Assembly: GCA_037178855.1 (NCBI GenBank)
Contig: JASJZC010000005.1
Location: 1,736,001 to 1,800,000, forward strand
Length of the DNA: 64,000 bases
Reading direction: 5' to 3'
DNA from: Oscheius sp. JU75
Taxonomy: Eukaryota; Nematoda; Chromadorea; Rhabditida; Rhabditidae
Shown here: in pieces, positions 37,400 through 48,127 of the stretch
How the letters are laid out: each line of letters starts with the position of its first letter
Numbering within the stretch: position 1 is the stretch's first letter
Made by a program: the position numbers and the translations under genes
The notes under the pieces: model-generated
What the model was told of the DNA's origin: nothing
Database searches by the model: none
Seen by the model: the letters and a program-made list of their open reading frames with translations, nothing else

Positions 37400-37890
37400 A
37401 AGGAAAAATGTTTTATAAAAGAGCGTTTCCAGTAGGAGATTGAAACATCTGTCTTCGTCCCATTGGGAGTTCTCCAGGAAGTTGGTGCTGACTTTCGTGA
37501 GCTGAAACACTGGGTTTTTTGTTGGAATTCATTCATATACGGGGACAAGGTTCAACTTGTTAGGCTTGCTCTGCAAAGTTGTAGTCCTAATCAAAATCGA
37601 CACCTTCGATAAACATTGTTAGGCTCGAAAGCTCCTGGTCAAAAAAACGTGAAAAGATCAGACCTGTCGCACAAATCCGCCATTGTCCTTAATTCCCACG
37701 ATCAGATGCTCAATCCCGACCAGTTTGCACTGAAGCCACCATTTGAGACTCTTTTCCTTCCAAAACCAATAGCCTTCGAGAGCGGTCTTTTGCGTCTTCA
37801 TTTCGATGTAGTTGCCGTCTGGAAGTAGACTTTTGGGAAGCAGACTGGCGGGATCCATGCCAAGAATCTGTTTTGCATTATGAAAGGTAA
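37400..37890 (-). pseudogene. DXO/DOM-3-like nuclease, copy B, 3' fragment
   Basis: One intact exon begins after GCAAAACAG with ILGMDPASLLPKSLLPDGNY, continues with the E-x-K segment (YIEMKTQ) and SLKWWLQCKLVGIEHL, and ends at GGFVRQ (37664-37886). The next exon (STNFLENSQWDEDRCF) is cut by a deletion of roughly 110 bases relative to copy A, removing most of the C-terminus. The E-V-D exon and everything 5' of it are absent. This exon begins in the phase that copy A's E-V-D exon needs. Confidence 0.7.
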
Positions 37891-38299
37891 ACAAATTTTA
37901 TCAATAATTCTGAATAGGATTCATCTGCTTTTTTGCGACCATGAGTAACGAGTATGTTTAAAATACCACAGGATGGGCTACCATTCGAGCAAAAGCCTAG
38001 TAACGAGGCCAGTTTTGAAGGTATTCACCTTGCTCTGCCCAATTTGCTCTTGCTCCTGATACTCAAATTTCTACTTTTTTTACTTCACACATAGGTTATA
38101 AGTAATTCGTGTAAGAAAATTCGATATTCGTATGTTTAATCTGCAAACAAAGACAAGCATTGAGAAGATTCTCAAAAAAGAACTCTAAGACACCGTTATT
38201 TCACTGCCGATTGAAACATTTTCCCGTCAAAAAACTTTTTTGTTTCAGCCAGGATACTTTACCACCGGCTTATTGAAATATTCGGTTATCCAAGTTGAA

Positions 38300-38918
38300 A
38301 GATGAAAACCACATACCGAAGCAATTTGAGGACTGTCGTATCCTCTTGTCTCCATTCCTCCCAGTATTCCTTTTTGACAGGAATTCAAAATCTCTTGTTG
38401 CAGACGTCCTCTAGTCCGAAACCCGTCACGTCAATCAAGTAGACTCTTTCCTCTTTGCTCTCGGCTCCCTTATCTACCCACACACTGAGAGTGTTCAGAG
38501 AAAATTCCCAGTGGCTGGCATAGACTTGGAAAGTGGCGTTCCAATGACACAAATCGACTGGGTCGACTGTCCCCGGCCTGAAAATGTGCCAACTTCAAAA
38601 TAAAGATAAAGGTATCAACTTCAAAACATTGAGGGAAAGAGACTTACGAAACTGGCTCCTCGCCTCCAATCGTCAGTTTTTGACTGTTGGGATTAGGGCG
38701 GATGCACTTGTTCCTGAAGATCTAAAACTCTTTAAGAAAAAATGTTTCACCGACTCTCCATAATGCTTGTTACAGATTCTTTTTAGTCAGTGAGGATTGC
38801 AGGTAATGGCTGCATCAATATCCGAAGGCTTCTTTCCCAGCAGCAGATCTCGGACCGATTCGCCCCAAGCGAACCATAAACAGCTTTTGGATTCGAGGAA
38901 GTCGGATAGCTGGCGGAA
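38300..38918 (-). pseudogene. CCA-adding-enzyme-like (tRNA nucleotidyltransferase) remnant
   Basis: The exon after GTTTTCAG reads FRQLSDFLESKSCLWFAWGE, then SVRDLLLGKKPSDIDAAI. This resembles the nucleotidyltransferase signature GGxVRDLLLG...DiD of class II CCA-adding enzymes, but the glycines before VRD are replaced by WGE, and the frame hits TGA at 38787-38789 just after CNPH. Two more exons follow: IFRNKCIRPNPNSQKLTIGG (38651-38720), and HWEFSLNTLSVWVDKG with VYLIDVTGFGLED (38410-38580), which keep the order of the same domain. A 36-base intron then leads to EYWEEWRQEDTTVLKLL. The altered catalytic motif and the stop argue for a dead or repurposed paralogue. Confidence 0.5.
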
Positions 38919-39079
38919 CTGAAAACGTTTCAAAATTACTGCATTACGAGTGGAAAAGATAGACTTTCAATGGTCGGGGGAATCCAGTTCATTGTTTCAA
39001 AGGATAATCTAAGCACCGAGAAGATTATCGATAATTGAATCAATAGTGTTCACAAGCACAGAATCAGTCACGGGAAGCT

Positions 39080-39540
39080 TTAAAAGTTAAAAAGTGGGAT
39101 CAAAGAGTGGAAGTGGGCTCAAAAGATAGGAATTGAGTTGAAATGATAGGAAATTGATTAAAAGGGTGGGAAGGAGGTTCAAAGGATAGGAAGCGAGTTG
39201 AGATATAAGAAGTGGGTTAGAAGAGGTAAATGGGTTCAAAGGCTCTAAAGTGGGACGCAAAAGATGGGAAACAGGTTGACAGGATGAGTAAAGATAGTCA
39301 ATAGTAAAGAGGGTGGGTTCAAAAAAAAACGAAACGAGCTAAAAGTGTCGGAAGTCGGCTTTAAAACTAGAAAGTAGATTCGGAGGCTTGGAAGTGGGTT
39401 CAAAGGGTGAGAAAATGGGCTCAATGAAATGGAAGAGGGTTCAAAAAGTAAGAAGGAAGTGGATTTGAGGGAGAGGAAGTGGCTTCCAAGAGTGGGAAGT
39501 GGGTTCAATGAGCCCCCGAAGGGGCGAAACAAGTTAGGCA
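39080..39540 (+). repeat. Degenerate minisatellite with hairpin end
   Basis: About twenty imperfect units of the type GGTTCAAAGGATAGGAAGTG, each around 20-24 bases, ending in GAGCCCCCGAAGGGGCGAAACAAGTTAGGC. Both the unit and the end sequence are the reverse of the repeat elements at 27070-28445, so this is an expanded copy of the same family. Confidence 0.7.
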
Positions 39541-39654
39541 TAGCGTAGAGTCTATATTTTCGTCTTGCTAGTGAATAGCTTCCCTGTTGTTGGATCTCAG
39601 TAAACAAGCACTTTTTTCAATGGGATGTGCTCCATTTTCGTGTCAAATACTCAC

Positions 39655-39799
39655 CGTCTCATTGAGACCCCGAACCCTGTGCTGCTCGACCATTTTCCAA
39701 GCTTCCGTCAGTTCTTGGGACTCATGCACCCGAGCATGCTTGTGTTTAACCCATGGGAGCCCCAAATGCACGTACTCTGAAGGCAGTTCAAGTTGATCT
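39655..39799 (-). pseudogene. Single exon resembling an aldo-keto reductase
   Basis: Between a TTAACAG acceptor and a GTGAGT donor the frame reads DQLELPSEYVHLGLPWVKHK, then ESQELTEAWKMVEQHRVRGL. The order fits the aldo-keto reductase segment 'L..DYVDLYLIHWP ... TWK.ME.L...G'. The key HWP is LPW here. No adjoining exons were found: to the left is a minisatellite and to the right a retrotransposon. The similarity is modest and from memory of the family. Confidence 0.4.
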
Positions 39800-39834
39800 C
39801 TGTTAACCTAAATATTGTTTCACTCATTTTTGCT

Positions 39835-41504
39835 GTTTCAAAGCCCTACCTCGACAAGTTTTTCGTGCGAGATCGAGTGAAGGAGTTCTTCGACGAGCTT
39901 TACCAACAAACGGTCAATGTGGCCCCGATGCCCCATCCCCCTCTTGAGGAAGTCCCGCCAGTACTCGAGGAGGAAGTCTGGAAACAACTACATCGGATGA
40001 AGATGCGGACAGCCCCTGGACATGACTCCATCACGACCATGCAGCTTCGAGTTGTGGAAGCGGAGATTGTGCCTCTTCTCGCACGTCTCTTCACTCGGAT
40101 GCTCCAACATCGTGTGGTTCCTCATGGATTCGGTAATTCGATTACCACCCTCATCCCGAAGAAAGGTGGTCACACAGACCTGACTAACTTCCGTCCAATC
40201 TCCGTGCTACCAGCTCCCTACAAACTCTTCACACTAGTGATGCTGGCCAGGATGCAAGGAAATCTGGAATTCAACCAGCCAATCGAACAAGCAGGATTCC
40301 GCCGAAGCTACTCGACTGTAGAACACCTTCATACCATCAGACAGCTGATCGACAAGGCCTCCGGTTACCGAAGTCACCTCTATCTTGTGTTCGTCGATTT
40401 CCGGAAAGCCTACGACACCATTGAGTGGGAAGCTGTCTGGAACTCACTTCAAAGACACGGTTCGGACCAACTCTATATCGAGATGCTGCGAAGGGTCTAC
40501 AGAGATGCTGGTTGCAAGATCAAAGTGCAAGAAGAGTTAGTGGATGTCAACATCAAACGTGGAGTTCGTCAAGGATGCGTACTTTCTCCACTGCTCTTCA
40601 ACGCTGTACTCGAAGACGTCTTCCGCCAACTCAATTGGGACGGCATCGGTTTCAACATCAACGGCCGTAAGCTGACTCATCTTCGCTACGCCGATGATGT
40701 CGTTCTTATCGGAAAGAGTCTAAGATCTGTGCAGCGGATGGTGACTGAACTGGAACAAGGAAGCCGTAGGATTGGGCTCGAAATCAATCATCGCAAAGCT
40801 TTCGCGATGACCAATGCCTACGAGGGAGATCTACGCTTAACAGGATAAGCTATACAGTTTGTCCGGCATTTCGTTTACCTTGGATGTTCGGTAACCTGCA
40901 CCTCGGAAAATCAGGAGCTGTCCCGTCGGATCGGAGCGTCTTGGGCAGCCTTCAATCGCCACCGTCTCTTCCTCACCAAGAGAAATGTCCCGACGAAGAT
41001 GAAACGACGAGTGTACCTGACCTGCGTTGTCCCAAGTTTGCTGTATGGATGCGAAATCTGGAGTCTCCGCACAGAAGATCGAGCCAAACTTACAGCCCTA
41101 CAACGACGGCAGGAAAGGGCCATGCTCAGTATCACACTTCGGGATCGTGTGAGGAATGAGGAGGTGAGAAGAAGAACAGAACTACCGAATGTTCTGGACT
41201 TGGCATGGACGAGGAAGCTGAAATGGGCGAGAAAAGTGGCCGATATGGAGGGAGGAAGGTGGTCGAAAGCGATGACGGAATGGGTTCCTCTAGATCAGCG
41301 ACGAGCTCTAGGGAGACCGAGCATGAGATGGGAAGATGAGCTGAAGAAAGCCTGTGGTCGCCTCGGACGAACTCCAACCACGTGGATGCGACAGGCAAGA
41401 GAGGGAGGCGAAGAATGGGTTCACGCTATGGGAGCGGCAAGGGAGCCCTGACATGATAGCAACCCCTTGATTCCGACAATAAATTGTAATTGTAATTGTA
41501 ATTA
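39835..41504 (+). mobile_element. RTE-like non-LTR retrotransposon, 5' truncated
   Basis: One frame runs from about 39840 to 41451. The reverse transcriptase part (39840-40845) has ITTLIPKKGGHTDLTNFRPI, EQAGFRRSYSTVEHLHTIRQ, FVDFRKAYDTIEWEAVWNSL, RGVRQGCVLSPLLFNAVLED and the active-site box YADDVVLI. The C-terminal part has VVPSLLYGCEIWSLRTEDRA, SITLRDRVRNEEVRRRTELP and GRPSMRWEDELKKACG, as in RTE elements. One in-frame TAA (40846-40848) separates the two parts; otherwise the frame is intact. The endonuclease domain is missing, so this is a 5'-truncated insertion. The 3' end is AATAAATTGTAATTGTAATT, short tandem repeats as usual for RTE. The nearly intact frame suggests a fairly recent insertion. 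It cannot move by itself. Confidence 0.9.
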
Positions 41505-41795
41505 TGGAACAGATATGAGCTCTTGTCAATCGAGAAATGTTTTCACTGGGGAAGAAAAAGCAGTCTCCGGGTCGGCTGAGACAGTTATATCAGCTGTGAA
41601 ACTACGATGATCTCACGATTTTAAGAGAAACTATAGGAGGAGATGTTGGTCGGTGAAAGTGTGCAATCACCCCGGTTTTTCTATATAGAGCTGTTCCTTT
41701 TCAGGAACTCACAGATTCTATAATCTTGGTTCGTCTCCCTGATCAATCTGTATTTTCAAGAAAAGTACCCGTTCATAAAGACATTCGACAAAACA

Positions 41796-44700
41796 CTATC
41801 GTTTCCGCAGGACGAGGACATACTGCTTATGGAATCCTTCTCTAGTGGGTCTTGCAAAATCCTCGGCCCGGATCGGGACTCGCTCGTCCTTATAGTACAT
41901 GTCAACTATGTTGAAACCTGAACTTTTTGATTATAAAAGCTGTATAAAACCTTACCTGCAGCCATCAGGGCCATGCGCATTCTGCCGTAGATTCTGTGCA
42001 GATTCCAATGAAGAACGTCGTAGCCGAACGGGAAGCCGATGAAGAAGAGACCGCCTTTCTTCAGCATACAGTAGGTCTTCAGGGATTCTTTCAGGTCCCC
42101 GAAGGGGTCGAGAGCATCTCCAAAACGACCGAGACCACTGTGCTCGATGGAGGAGAAGCTGGCTGCCCAGTCGTAGGCCTCAATGTGTCTGGAAATGAAG
42201 ATATTTTTTTAATTCTTTTTTTTAGAGGGCCTGAAATTCTACCCATCGAATTCATACTATCCTGGTTTGGTTTCTTATTAAAAAATCACTGAAACCAGAA
42301 AGTTACAAAACTATGCATTTATCGAAATTCATAATGTGTACAATGCTAAATTTTTTTTGTTTCAAGCATCCTTGACTATCATATTCGAAAGGCCATCAGT
42401 AATACGAGCATGGTTTGGTTAGCAAAAGTGGTGCAAAAGAAACAAATTTTCTCTTCTAGTCTCTTCATGAACATTTTTGTTTCACTAGCTCAATAGGACT
42501 TAGAGCATGGCTTTGTAACGTTCTAGGGTCAGCCCGAGCAGCTTCTCAGTAAACCTTCAGAAAATATTTTAGTAGTAGAGAGATATACAGCAAGTGGACA
42601 GTATTTCAGAAAAAAAAGTTCACTTTCTTCGATACATCGTTCTCTCAGAGGGGGGTTGTATATCTAATATGTTCAGATGCGATAATAAACGGGAGAGCCA
42701 AGTCTAGCACTCGACAATATGATACTTTTTCTATGTCTCGCTCTTTATTGGACACTAGGACACGCATTCTAACATTTCTGGTTTCGGTGATCTCTTATAA
42801 GGAAGATTGGATTCAATAGAATTTTTTGCTTTGACAATTTAAAAGACGTCGAAGCAAAAATCTTGTCATAGTCAAGAGAAGCAGATGCGTTTGTGTCTTC
42901 TAGCGGTTCCACAATTCAATATAGCATGGAAATGTCTCCCCTAGTTCTCAACTCAATGCACGAAAAAACTCGAAGACAGACACAAAACCCACCCCAAAAA
43001 ACTGGCAAACATCAAAACCTCTGAACCCTACTCACTTTAAGTGTTCCTTGGCAATCTGGACGGGATGCTGGTAGTCGAGCGTCGGGTAGTCCTGGATATC
43101 AATCTTCATATATTCAACTGTGGTCACATGGGCTGCTCCGAGACGCAGAGGAAAGGACTCGACCCAGGGAGACAGTGAACCGATGACGATTCCCTTCTTG
43201 CCAACTATCTCGGACGAGAAGTTCTTCATCGCGTGGTAGACGCCTCCTAGAAAAAAGATAACTGTATTAGAAAACACGGAAATGAGAAAATGGGGTATAG
43301 TTCAATTCTCTCTAATATTTCTCTTTGGGTGAAAGAGGACCAAAAAGAGACTGTTCCACACTTACAAGAAAAGTTATTTTGGGTGCTTCATACGTACAGC
43401 ACATCAGAAATGTTGAAGCATTGAAAATAAGGCATTCCGATGAAACATTTTAGTCCTTTTCAGGGTTTGGTGTCGTAATTTTTGGAACTAGGTTTCTTGG
43501 AAAACTTTCGACAAGGCATACTTTTAGTTACAATCAAAACTGCAAACATGAAGATCTTTTCCGCTCCAAAATATTTTTTTGTTCTTCACAAATGAACAGA
43601 CATGAACTATCGCGTCCAACATAAACAACTGATGAAACACAAGCTTTTCAGACCCTTCTGGACTAAGGTTTCCTTTCACAGAATTAGCTGTAGGTGAAAC
43701 ACTTTTTTATGCTATGTTATAAGATCTTTCGTTGCAATTGCTTGGTAGACACCTCCAAACTGTAGGGAGTTCCATTGGGTTAGGGGTTTCGGGGAAACAT
43801 TGCCGCATTCAGAATTTTTTCTTGCGAAAAAGGAAACGCAATCAGTATTTTGTAAGACGGGTGTACTATATAAAGAATCGCTGAAACAATTTTTTTGGGA
43901 AACAACTTTTCCAAATCTCTCATTTCCCGGGATAACGTTTCACTAATTGTAAACTTGGTACTGTGTCGATGTTTTCCCACCCCTCCCCAACAAAACCCAC
44001 GTCCTTCTCCAGCATAGTTGTTGACCTGGTTCACATCCATGTGAACCCACGCTTCGATCATCTGTTTTGTCCAGATGGCATTTTTGATTCCGGAACGGTC
44101 ATCCATATAGCCCTGAACTCTGTTCTTACTGTATTTGTAGACTCTGACACCCTGATGACATGGGTGTGACCAAAAAGCGTATAATTGGCCAGAAGTTCAG
44201 GAGGGATGTCAACTGGAGGTTGTTCGGACTCGTTCTGTTTTTTGCTCATTTCCAGCCAGGTTTCAAAGACCTGAAAATGGGAGAAGATAGAGAGGAAAGT
44301 ACTGTATCTGGCTCTCTCTCTCTCCCTCTCTCGCTTTCCCTATTTGACTTAGTGAAACTTCCGAGTTGGGAGTTTTATCCATGCCCGGAGTGAAGCAAAA
44401 AACATTCCAGTATTCGCTTCCCAGAAAACACCAGACTTTCGTGTTTCTGGTACTTGATAAATGGAAATTTTGTTGTGTGAAACAATGGATCGTCTTTCCA
44501 CCAAAAACAAACAGCAAGTTGAAATACGCGCAGAGTTGGAAAACATTAAGTTACCTAGTTCGAAAAACGTTTCTTATAGAAGTAGTACAGAGAATTCAGT
44601 GTTTTTTATTGAATCATTTTGTTTCACTGAATCTATTTGCCAACGCAAGGGATTTTGCTGAGTAGCCTGAAGACGGTATAAAACACAAAAAAAACTTACA

Positions 44701-45053
44701 TCAGTACAATTGGGCTCGTCTGCATAATCCAGAGTCGGAATGACCGTACTCTCCCTCAACTGGTAGCCTAACGGCCCGAAAATTACTTCCTCTAACTCTT
44801 CATACGTTTTTTCACCACGTTCTGTCGGAATTAAGGGTCTGAAATAGTCATGTTTAGCTAGAAAGGTCGATAATTCCAGAAAGAGAAATGGTACGAACTC
44901 TGTCCTCATCTCCACTTCGGAAGTCTCCTCTTTGTGTAGTTTAGTTGGAACAGATCTGGTTTTGAGGCGCACCACGTCATTTTTAGTCACGACAAGAAGG
45001 AAGACAGTTCCAATGGAAATAGTGAAACAGATCCATCGGAAGATGGGCCTCAT
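41796..45053 (-). CDS. DUF268 family protein
   Basis: The minus-strand gene begins MRPIFRWICFTISIGTVFLL, a signal anchor, so a Golgi/ER type II or secreted protein is likely. Then PLIPTERGEKTYEELEEVIF, GYQLRESTVIPTLDYADEPN and VDIPPELLANYTLFGHTHVI, which I recognise as the Caenorhabditis DUF268 family. Later exons: GGVYHAMKNFSSEIVGKKG and GSLSPWVESFPLRLGAAHVT (43040-43260); SFSSIEHSGLGRFGDALDPF and KKGGLFFIGFPFGYDVLHWN (41990-42185); and an end RPTREGFHKQYVLVLRKR with TAG at 41796. The glycine-rich part and SSIEHSG suggest a methyltransferase-like fold (inference). Around 44110-44130 the frame shifts: HTHVIRVSESTNT in one frame continues as GYMDDRSGIKNAIWTKQMIE in another, across a 17-base GT...AG segment or a one-base change. 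The intron layout is otherwise clean. Confidence 0.85.
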
Positions 45054-45544
45054 CTGAAATTGAAAGGATGTGGGGAATTAGCGGTACAGAAAGGAATAGG
45101 ACAGATATACAAAGGAACAGAGACCTTCAGTTGAATGAATCAAGATGTTATGCAGGTGTGGACAACAAAGGAGGCGACTTTAGGCGAACAAAGAACGCTG
45201 TGGACATAGTTGCACAGATTGTCTCACATCAAAACCGAACACACATATCGTGTTGCGGTACTGTGAGGAACTAGCTGGCCGGATTCAGATGCATTCATTC
45301 CATTGTCATTACCAGGCTCAAAGTATCATTAAGCCTAAAAACTTGTCCTCTTCCGGTTCGTATGATTCAGCCAATCTTATCAATTGAGAATTAAATGTTC
45401 TGTTATCTGGTTCTATATAAGAGCTGACGAGCGGTCGGGGAAGTCTTCCAAAATTACGCCATCCAGCTGCTCCTATCAACAATGTGCTGCAACCATTCAT
45501 TCGCGGTAAGCAGTTATCACAGCTTAACTCCTGAGTTTGTAAGA

Positions 45545-45745
45545 ACATCCTAACAAGCGACTGCGCCGTTTCTCCAGTACCAGAAGTTCCTGAAATTCCC
45601 CACAGCTGAATTGTCAGTTAAACTCTTGACGCGAGCTTTAGGCTTCGTGGTAACGCACGGACGGACACCATTGCTTTAATAGATAACACTTGTAATGTTT
45701 GTGGCTTTCTCTGTCAAGTTTTATCCTAGAGTAGAGTTTGACAAG
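45545..45745 (+). repeat. Dispersed repeat, second copy of the 14.1-14.5 kb family
   Basis: It shares GCGCCGTTTCTCCAGTA, GCACGGACGGACACCATTGC, ACACTTGTAATGTTTGTGG and TCTGTCAAGTTTTATC with the unit at 14090-14520, in rearranged order. No protein is encoded. Confidence 0.5.
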
Positions 45746-45853
45746 ACTAGTCAGGACAGTTCAAGTTACAAAATGAACAATGAAAAGCCAGGAGCGTAAA
45801 CGACTGGTTTATTTTTCCAGGACGTGTGTGTCGGTCTCCCTGGTGTCCATGCA

Positions 45854-45956
45854 CTCGGAAAAGTCTGGCACTTGTTAGAATCATTTATCGGCCGAGAGTA
45901 TTTTGAATATACTCTCGGCCGATAAATGATTCTAACAAGTGCCAGACTTTTCCGAG
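45854..45956. repeat. Perfect inverted repeat, 48-base arms, 7-base loop
   Basis: Left arm 45854-45901 starts CTCGGAAAAGTCTGGCAC; right arm 45909-45956 is its exact reverse complement; the loop is TTTGAAT. No mismatch in 48 pairs was found. It could be a mobile palindrome (MITE), a source of double-stranded RNA, or a fold-back artefact of sequencing or assembly. It lies beside a dispersed repeat. Confidence 0.9.
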
Positions 45957-48109
45957 ATAATCAACACGAGAGAGTCAAAGGTTCAAAGACTTGAGCTTTT
46001 GATAATGTCTAGAGATTCTAGGGGTTGGAGAACACTTTGACTGTTTTGCTCATATTTGGTCAAATTGTAGCCTGGACGCTCTCAATGGACTACCTGATAA
46101 GGGGAGCTGTTTACATTCCCTATCAGCCGGTTACTGTACCGAAGTTCTCTTCACAGATAGAGACAAACTATTCATCCTTGCCACTGATTACAGTATGAAA
46201 ACTGTAGGCACGAGTTTTGACGGTCAGTCCCCAGTGTGTTTCTAATGAAGCTCACTGAGTAAAGTATTGTTTCTCGTCTGACTAGACTCAGATGAATGGG
46301 TGACCTTTGAAAGCTATCGGGTTGAGCTGAAAATTTGAATAATGTATAGCTGTGACATTTTGCTGATATGACAATTATATATTTTCAGCTGCAACCCCCG
46401 CTCTCGATGGCCTTTTAGTAACAAAGAGAAGATTACCGCGCTTTGTTTTGGGACGACGATCATCTATTCAAAGACATCACACGATAGAAATTTCCACAAA
46501 TAGCTATGTATGCTTTACCCGAACCCCCGAAATAAACCAGACCTTTTTGTTCAAATCTTGCTGTCATGAAATCGAGGGTGGAGAATAGTAGAGTATAGTA
46601 ACACGTGCGCCATTTGGAGCATACCAAAAGCGGAGCAGCGCAATCGGCTGAGTATGTCTTGTTCCTTATGACTACGCTTGACTGATTTAGTGTAGTAAAT
46701 CCTCTTGACTTGATTGTTTCGAATGAGATCAAATCCGACCGGTGCGTAGACTAAGCGTAAAAGCTCTATAAGTACGAAACTGATGGTTTCTTGCAATGTC
46801 TCAGGCCATTGAGATTGTGGCTATAAGCAGAATATAACGGAGAAGTGACCAGAAAACAAAGAAAGAGCGGTCTTCGTCCTAACCTCTGCAGGCTATGCTA
46901 TTATCTCTTGTACCCCTAGCTGTAAATAGGAATTTTCTGCGAAAAAGCGCTAGATAAAGTTCTTGGTGCTGATATAGCCACAACGAACTCTGTTCCTTCT
47001 GATAAGCGTGTAACAATTGTATCTCACCGAAATTTACCCATTTAGGGCCTCTTTTGCAAGAGTGTGACCCCCGCAGGAAGCAGTTCATTTTGACTCTTTG
47101 AATCAACTTTGGACATTGGTGACAGGAATGCACGTTCTCGGTACGAACTGAATGTCAGTTTGCCCATTATATCTATTGGCTTTTTAAAAAGTCGCAAAAG
47201 CTTCTCTCAAACAAAGAGGGTCCCCATGCCTATTTCACTATAAGTACTAGGGTACCGCCGTTCCTATATGAAATACAAGGTATCTGTAATAAGAGGCTTG
47301 AGTTCTGGATCTGTCTTTGATCACAATCAGAATTATTGACTTCTCGTTCAAGCCGGAAACTGAATCTTCTTGTAGAAAGCTGTGAACCTCCCTACCTTGG
47401 TCGAAGAATACATTTCGTCACCGTGGAAATAGAATTCCATGCGTCTGGTTGTTCCAAAACAAAGCGCGGTAATCTTCTCTATTTATTTTGTTCCAGTCAA
47501 TCGGACTTATCTTAGGTCATGGTTCTATTTGAATGCTACTCTTCTATTCATAAACTACATCTGTTATACACTGTATCATTGTGTCTGTCACACGGAAGTT
47601 GCTAAAGTTATGTTTCAGCCTTTTGGTATATGGCTGAGTATGATGAGTTCAATGATATTATAGTTCTGTAGCAAAGCTGATAGGTGTGAATTTGTTGTTG
47701 TTTTCATGTTCTCGAAAGGGTGTCACTCAAAACTGAAACAGTTTGTGAATCAGTTTTTTTGGATTCTATGAGTCTGTTTATAAGCAAGTTTTGAAACACA
47801 ATATGTGTGAAAGACGAAAATGTTTCAAAGCACTTCTATACCACTTTCCCATTCTTTTTGTTTTGTTTCAAGCTGGTCACATATTGTAAAATTTTACTTA
47901 TCATAGTTCTTGTTCCATTTTGTAACTCATAACTTCAAGTATTTCTTTACAAGGATAGATAGATGTGTGTGCTCCCCTTAGGCTATGTCCTTCTCCCGAT
48001 TACCAGCAATGCTCCTTCTGTCCGCCAGGCACCCTTCTCCCCCTTGATCCGGATGTTATTCCCGCTCATCTTCCGCCAGCCGTGTCAATTAGAGGCTTCC
48101 CATGGGGGT

Positions 48110-48127
48110 GAGAGAGAGAGAGAGAGA
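48110..48127 (+). repeat. GA microsatellite
   Basis: Nine GA units following CCCATGGGGGT in the C-rich part of the gene-poor region. Confidence 0.9.

Larger units (their letters stand above)
32610..37860. repeat. Segmental duplication, copy B
   Basis: Second copy of the block at 23950-30290. It starts within the last intron of the receptor gene (TTTTGTTTTCGAGGATTCC) and ends inside the nuclease gene. It carries a receptor tail, a broken lectin/CUB gene and a nuclease 3' fragment. It lacks the repeat insertions of copy A apart from a remnant at 36105-36230. Confidence 0.85.

Noticed and set aside
46008-46198. Plus-strand stretch reading SMDYLIRGAVYIPYQPVTVP
   Set aside because: It looks mildly protein-like but has no start, no clear splice sites and no family match.
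47439-47663. Hydrophobic 74-codon frame that could be a receptor fragment
   Set aside because: AT-rich DNA gives such frames by chance; there is no neighbouring exon and a piRNA-type motif lies inside it.
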